64,000 bases of DNA from Atrina japonica (lineage: Eukaryota > Mollusca > Bivalvia > Pterioida > Pinnidae), in contig BROG01000073.1 of the NCBI GenBank assembly GCA_030159075.1, positions 62,001 through 126,000 of the forward strand, read 5' to 3'. The first letter of the stretch is position 1. Every line of letters begins with the position of its first letter. Below, piece after piece: positions 58,839-64,000 of this stretch. The position numbers and the translations under genes are program-made. Below the pieces are notes generated by a model. It did not search any database. It worked only from the letters and a program-made list of their open reading frames with translations, and was not told the DNA's origin.

Positions 58839-60290
58839 TGTAGGAAAAACACCTGCTTTGTTTACAACATGGGCGCAGACATCTCTTTATTTTATCTCTA
58901 TGTTTTATATTACACCTATAACTAATATTGTATCATTTATTGGTCAAAATTTCATCTGTTCTTGGAAAATTCAAGTATACCCCCCACCCTCTCTTACAAA
59001 CATGCACATTTTTATAAAAAAAATCATATAGTAATGGTTATGCATAGTGACTAATTTTAGCAAAATATTTTGGAAAGGATGTTTCTGTTGTAAATTTTAA
59101 CTCATCTGAATTAAAATCAGACCTTTTTGAGGTAAAGACTGGTTGAATTTCTTCTTTTGAGGGCAAAATCTACATATTGGACCATGTCATTTGACTCGTG
59201 TAGTGTATTTTGTACCTTTAGCTGTATATATGTACTGTATCTGAAGGGTAAGAACCATCTCATTTTTAAGAAAATTGTATTAAACTGCATTTCAGTATTT
59301 ACGTCTCAACAGTAAAATATTTTATCATGCCATATACACTGATAACAGTATAAAAATTTATTTAAATATCCCCTCCCCCCTTTATGCTGATCTGTACACA
59401 AGAATTTCCGCATTGTGGTTAGGTCATATTGTGTTAAATTTGGGTAATAGATCATTTGTAAATAAAAAAAAATTCTTTAGAAATAGGGTGTTTTAACATT
59501 TTTTTCATAATCTATCAACATTTTAACCTGTAGAAGGAATATTTCAGTTTCTTAAATCAAGGAAGTATTGTCCAATAAGAGATTTTTTATCTAATTATCA
59601 TTCTCAAGTACCTGTAAAGATAATTATAAAGAATCAATTGTATATTTTTTCTGTATTAACTCTAATATTCATTCAAGTTGCATGTTTTCATAAGTTTTCT
59701 AAATTTTCAGTCATGCATTTTTGTTTGAATCACTTTTTTCACCCCTCCCCCTTCCAGCAAATATCACTTAACACTCTCTTGGGGTCATACCAGACAAAAA
59801 ATAACACCTGATATTGACTTTTACTGGTTTCAAAACTTAATATAATTAAAATATAACTTAGTTTTTCATCTGAAACAGAACTATAAATATGTCATACCCT
59901 TTTAAAAGCAATTTGACTAGCATTTTGCACCATTCAAGTATCAGTCATTTTAAAGTCAGACTCAGTTATCTGCCCTCTGTATTTAATTAGTTACATCATG
60001 AGACTGTAATTAAGAGATGAAACAAAACATGGATATGTCTGAAAATGATTACATAACATATTTTATATAAATGAACACAATAAGTCTATTGAAATGTGTT
60101 ATATGTCAGGGTATCCCCTCCCAGAAGTTTTACACTTTTATTAAGGGTACACTACATTCCTTGTCAATAAAAACAATTTGATGATATAAAAAATGACATG
60201 GTTTACTTTTAAGTGAGCTTCAGAAATTCTTCTTTACTTCTAGTGACTAAATGGTTCCATGCTCATTAAGAATTGATCCAAATTTTAAGT
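58839..60290 (+). mobile_element. second, rearranged copy of the 19570-22324 element
   Basis: Begins with the first ~40 bases of the terminal unit ('ggaaaaacacctgctttgtt' ... 'gggcgcagacat'), then jumps directly to interior sequence matching 20212 onward and follows it to about 21555. The right terminal unit is missing; the copy ends in a polypyrimidine tract. Confidence 0.85.
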
Positions 60291-60535
60291 TCTCTGTTCT
60301 TTTCCTTCATCTCTCTGTCCTTCTGACTTTTTCTCTCCTTCTATCTTTTCCTGTCCTTCCATCGTTTCCCATATTCTTTCTTTCTGTTCTTCTTCTTCTC
60401 TCTGTTTCCCTTCTCTCTGTTTCTCTTCTTCTCTCTGTTTCTCTTCTCTCTGTTTCTCTCCTTTCCACCCCTTGCGTCTTTTCATGTCTTCTTTTCTCGC
60501 GTCTTTATTCATGTCATTTTCTCTTTTCGTCGGTT
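60290..60535. repeat. polypyrimidine tract, ~245 bp
   Basis: Almost only C and T on the plus strand, with 'ttctctctgtttctcttctc' repeated. It lies between the rearranged element and the Polinton penton gene. Frames over it are artefacts. Confidence 0.9.
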
Positions 60536-60603
60536 TCATATTGAGTTATGATGTGAACACGATGACTCTCGGTCATCAACTGACCAAATTCCTGTGTTGC
60601 ACT

Positions 60604-61624
60604 TCATTTTAAATGACACGACGGAAATGAAGTTTGGCAATCACTTCCTCCTAGAAAATGAATTTTACGTCCCATGTCATCTCTCAATTGTATTTCAATG
60701 GTATCAAAATACTTTTTATTTAAACCCACATAATTGTAATGAAAAGGTTCCCAATGTTGATGATTGAGCGATTGACCCGTTTGAAAAGGGACCACACGTA
60801 ATAACGGTAACGATTGTGAACCCGCAATTTGACTTTCGGCAATGTTACTGTAGACATAGATACCACTCATACCAATACTTAAATCGGATGGATACTTTGG
60901 CATGTGTGTAACATCGACCCATTTAGTCATCTCCTCATTCATGTCAATGGCTTCAAAGCCAAGTTTATAACCTAGTAGACTTGGAAAACGTATTAAAAAG
61001 GGAACGGAATAGATGGATCGGCCTTTAAACTCAATCATGAATCGATCTAAAGCTGAGTCATACCTAAATTTAATAGTATTCTTCTATACCATCAATGACA
61101 TATTGAAAGGCTCTAGAAAACCCAACTTTCATCTCTTCTATTAAAGTAGCAGGAGACGCATAAAACCCCGAACGAAATTTAAGTCTCCAAATACTTCCTA
61201 CAAAAGCGATCCCCGACTTCGTATCTGTTTTAGAGATGACATGATCAAAATGGGGATCATCTAACGAGACGTGTTTCTTTATCAATTCTACAGTAAAACG
61301 TTCATGTTTACGATATTTCATTTCCTTTTTCTTAGGATACGTAGAGGGGTCCTGGGGATTTTTAGGTGTCACGACGGATTCCAAAGGAACGTGAAGGGGA
61401 ACCAGGACATCTATGTAATTCTCATCGGATCCTATCGATTCTATTAAGTTGGGAAAGATCAATTCACTCAACGCTACTTCCCACTCACTATCCATCATAC
61501 TTAAAGCTTGAGGTAAATGAGTTTTTAATTCTGTTACGGTATTATCGGGAAAGACTTTTAAACTAGCATCGCTAGGTAAAGTCATGTAAAAACTACCATG
61601 ATCTTTAGAATCGAGAGTCGCCAT
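60604..61624 (-). pseudogene. Polinton penton/minor capsid protein, one frameshift
   Basis: ATG at 61624 (MATLDSKDHGSFYMTLPSDA). The N-terminal half has VTELKTHLPQAL and WEVALSELIFPN; the second half, one frame over from about 61038, has GIYVYSNIAESQIAGSQSLPLLRVV, EPFHYNYVGLN and IEIQLRDDMGRKIHF. The 'YVYxxI..xxxGxxxxPLLRxV' segment and C-terminal 'IEIxLxxDxG' are hallmarks of the single-jelly-roll minor capsid (penton) protein of Polintons. A single frameshift between 61070 and 61038 breaks it; otherwise length (about 340 codons) is complete. It follows the polymerase on the same strand. Confidence 0.82.
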
Positions 61625-61828
61625 GATGCGTGTACTTGAGATCCAACTGTATCAATGAACCCCTACCCTTCACTGTCTTCTGTTTTATATCAACAACACC
61701 AACACCAAAGTCAAACTCATAAATTTTATTACTCAAAAACAAACTTTATTCACTTTATTCAATAACCATAAGGTAAAGTACAAAAGTTTTCAATGCGATG
61801 TCTCTTATCATACACGACACGCACTTCT
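61625..61828. other. Polinton intergenic region
   Basis: About 200 bp between the polymerase end and the penton start. AT-rich, with 'tttgagtttgactttggtgt' on the minus strand; no clear promoter element. Confidence 0.5.
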
Positions 61829-64000
61829 TTAGTCATCGCCTGTGTTTTGACTTTTATGTTGTTTCGTTCGCATGATCTTATGAGGGTACGATACTATCAC
61901 TTTCTTTTGTTGACCACGTAACAACTGTTTCAATGTATCTACGTTGACTGTAGAAGTGGTACGACTATCAAAAGTGATTCCTTTGACTTTACACACCGTT
62001 TTTGTTCTGACGAGTCTTGTACGCATAATTTTTAGGACCTCCCGAGACAAAGGATAAGATAGAATCGCCATCTAATTCGTCTGTCCATCCTCCTAAACTG
62101 TTCATGATGGTAGGATTCTACTGCTGTGGATCGTATTGATAAATGATACTGTCTGTATCAAAATATAATACACGTTCTCCCAAACGTTCTAGGGTGGCAT
62201 AGAGATGTAACCGTGCTAAAGACGTCGTAAAGGCTGCTAGCACTACATTGCTAAAACCATTGGGTTCATCAAAGTCATCCTTCTGTTTTGAATTCACCAG
62301 CATCATGTCAAGCTCATCATGGCCTTCGTCATTTGGAATCAGTTCTAAATGTAATAGATCACGAGTGTCATCTTGAAGTAACTGTTGTAATGCTTCGTAA
62401 CTCTTCACATACTGTGTCTGAGGTAAAATTAGTTCGTTGAGCAAATTTACCCCACAAACAGTTCAGAAACAGTTTAGCAATGGTCCGTAAGATAGGATTC
62501 TTCTCTACATCTTCTTCTCGTATGATCAGTTGTTCTCTCGTTTCAATCTCTTTGAGGTACTGACGACGATCTTCTACTGTTTGACAGGAAGCAGGAAAAC
62601 CACTAGCTTGTTGCTTAATCTGGAGAAACTGATCAATATAGCTACGGAATAAAGTATTGGACTGATCAGAGAAATGCCATACTTCAAAGATACGATCGAT
62701 CACATAACCTTTCTCTATAGCTTTATTCAATTCACACGTCGTCCATGTACCTAACAAACGTCGTTCTTGATTCGTATGAGAGCATCGATAACTCATACCA
62801 AACTCCTGTTCGATTCCTTGTTGAGCACAAGTACGGCATAAAGGGAAAAGTAGCTTTCCTCCTGCAAACCGATAAGGTAACACGGGATGAAACAGCTGAC
62901 GAGGAGGAATGACTCGACATTGTACCAGTCCAAAATATTGATCTAGACTTTTGAAATCATGAGTAATCACGTCTGGGTGTCCAATAGGAAAAGTCCCATG
63001 TTTCAAGACAAACGGGTACAAAGAACATACATCCACGTAACGAATGTCTCCTTCTTCGCAAAGCAAACGAGTAGCATTCGTTCGACCTCCAAATAAAGCA
63101 TCTTTAGGAACTAACGGGTCGGGGAAATGTTGAAACTCTGGATCCGTCTTGTACCTTTGACGATAGTCATGTTCCCACAGCGTTTCTACTTGATAGTGTT
63201 GACGCAAATACTGATCTCTCTCTAAGGTCTTTTGATACACTTCTTCATACGTCAAAGAAGGATGAAACGGGTGTTGCTCTTGCTTTAAGTTAGGAAAACA
63301 CAAAGGACATCCGTGCCAAAAACAGCCATGAAACTCGTAAATGGTGCGAGAGTCTTCATGATAACCATCCACGCGATAAGATCCTACTTGGACTTCACCT
63401 CCCTGACGAGCATGTCTAATCGTTTGACCAGTTTAATGTTCTTTCCAACTCAACCAGCGTAATGCTAGGGTGGAATACTGTCGTGGTGAAGGATATCCCC
63501 GCGGAGGTATGATACCAATCGTATCTTTTTGCATATGATTGCGACGATAGGCTATATTTCCCGTACTGGCAAACGTAATCGATTCAGCAAAGGGGTCCAC
63601 ATCGGTTAGTTTCAAACACATGCTTTGAAAATGCATGCAAGCTTGTCGCAAAATAGTCACGTCCGATTCACAGTATTCTTCTAATTCGCATTGCAAATGA
63701 AAAATCTCACCCTTTCGAATTTGGTCTTGATACCACGCTTCAAAATCACGACGGACATCAGGTTTCATACCTTCTGGGTTGTAATACATAGCTGGGGGAT
63801 ATACTCCTATGTAATCAGCATTAGCTTCTGTATTGAACAAATGCGGAAAGTAGCCTTTCTTGAGTTCAGTCAATCCAAAAGCTTTAGGTAACGAAGCTAA
63901 AGGAAATGACAAGAAATTACATGAGTCTTTAAACCTGATGTTTCCAGCCGTCATAGACATAATCTTAGAACCGTTCATGATCACATCCGGTTTTTCACAG
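61829..64000 (-). pseudogene. Polinton protein-primed DNA polymerase B, partial at the window edge and broken
   Basis: The window starts inside the exonuclease domain. FKDSCNFLSFPLASLPKAFG (about 63930) and YCESDVTIL (ExoIII, about 63670) are followed by palm motif A in YVDVCSLYP (about 63035), motif B in AKLFLNCLWGKF (about 62450) and motif C in YFDTDSII (about 62155). The C-terminal VCKVKGITFDSR segment ends at 61829. These are the motifs of family B polymerases that use a terminal protein primer and copy the linear Polinton genome. Damage: an in-frame TAA at 63433, a frameshift near 62440 (between motifs B and C), a stop at 62118 and a frameshift near 62060. Motif residues themselves are conserved. 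Confidence 0.9.

Noticed and set aside
60251..60544. Ser/Leu-rich membrane-like ORF and, opposite, a Glu/Lys-rich ORF
   Set aside because: Both are readings of the polypyrimidine tract.

Overview
The window is animal nuclear DNA, most likely from a marine bivalve mollusc. It is AT-rich and almost free of host coding sequence. It holds repeat types I associate with bivalves: tRNA-headed SINEs with a conserved body, RYIDD-type Penelope-like retroelements (PLEs) and LINE fragments. The bivalve assignment rests on repeat character, not on a marker gene. The only convincing host coding piece is one minus-strand first exon near 2 kb, with a signal peptide and a somatomedin-B-like cysteine cluster of the TINAG-like type.

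Layout. 1-4.6 kb: host exon and non-coding DNA. 4.6-6.6 kb: five and a half copies of a 358-bp satellite. 6.9-19 kb: a TTAA-flanked MITE, a SINE with a perfect 14-bp target duplication, and PLE copies. 19-22.3 kb: a non-coding element with ~430-bp direct terminal repeats and an adjacent solo copy. 22-38 kb: decayed PLE and LINE pieces, a 1.3-kb block of nearly pure A/T, 90-bp tandem arrays with a 30-codon period, two arrays of a short palindrome (TCTCGTAATTACGAGA), several foldbacks and (TA)n tracts.

38.36-44.0 kb and 60.6-64.0 kb: two blocks of decayed, minus-strand Polinton/Maverick genes. The first holds protease, major capsid protein, a basic virion-type protein, a membrane protein, chromodomain integrase, an unnamed Polinton protein, a core-like basic protein, a small C2H2-like protein and the packaging ATPase. 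The second holds penton (minor capsid) and protein-primed DNA polymerase B, which runs off the window. The sets are complementary, on one strand and do not duplicate each other, so they may be one element split by about 16 kb of later sequence. At the inner edge of the left block is a divergent 70-aa proline-rich ORF with a PPPPY motif behind a well-placed TATA box and initiator.

44.5-60.5 kb: mainly one LINE cut into four colinear pieces by later insertions (an inverted-repeat element carrying a solo terminal repeat, and two PLEs). It is followed by minisatellites, diverged relatives of the 358-bp satellite, a CpG-rich patch and a second, rearranged copy of the 19-22 kb element. No intact autonomous element is visible, and every Polinton gene examined over its length carries stops, frameshifts or both.
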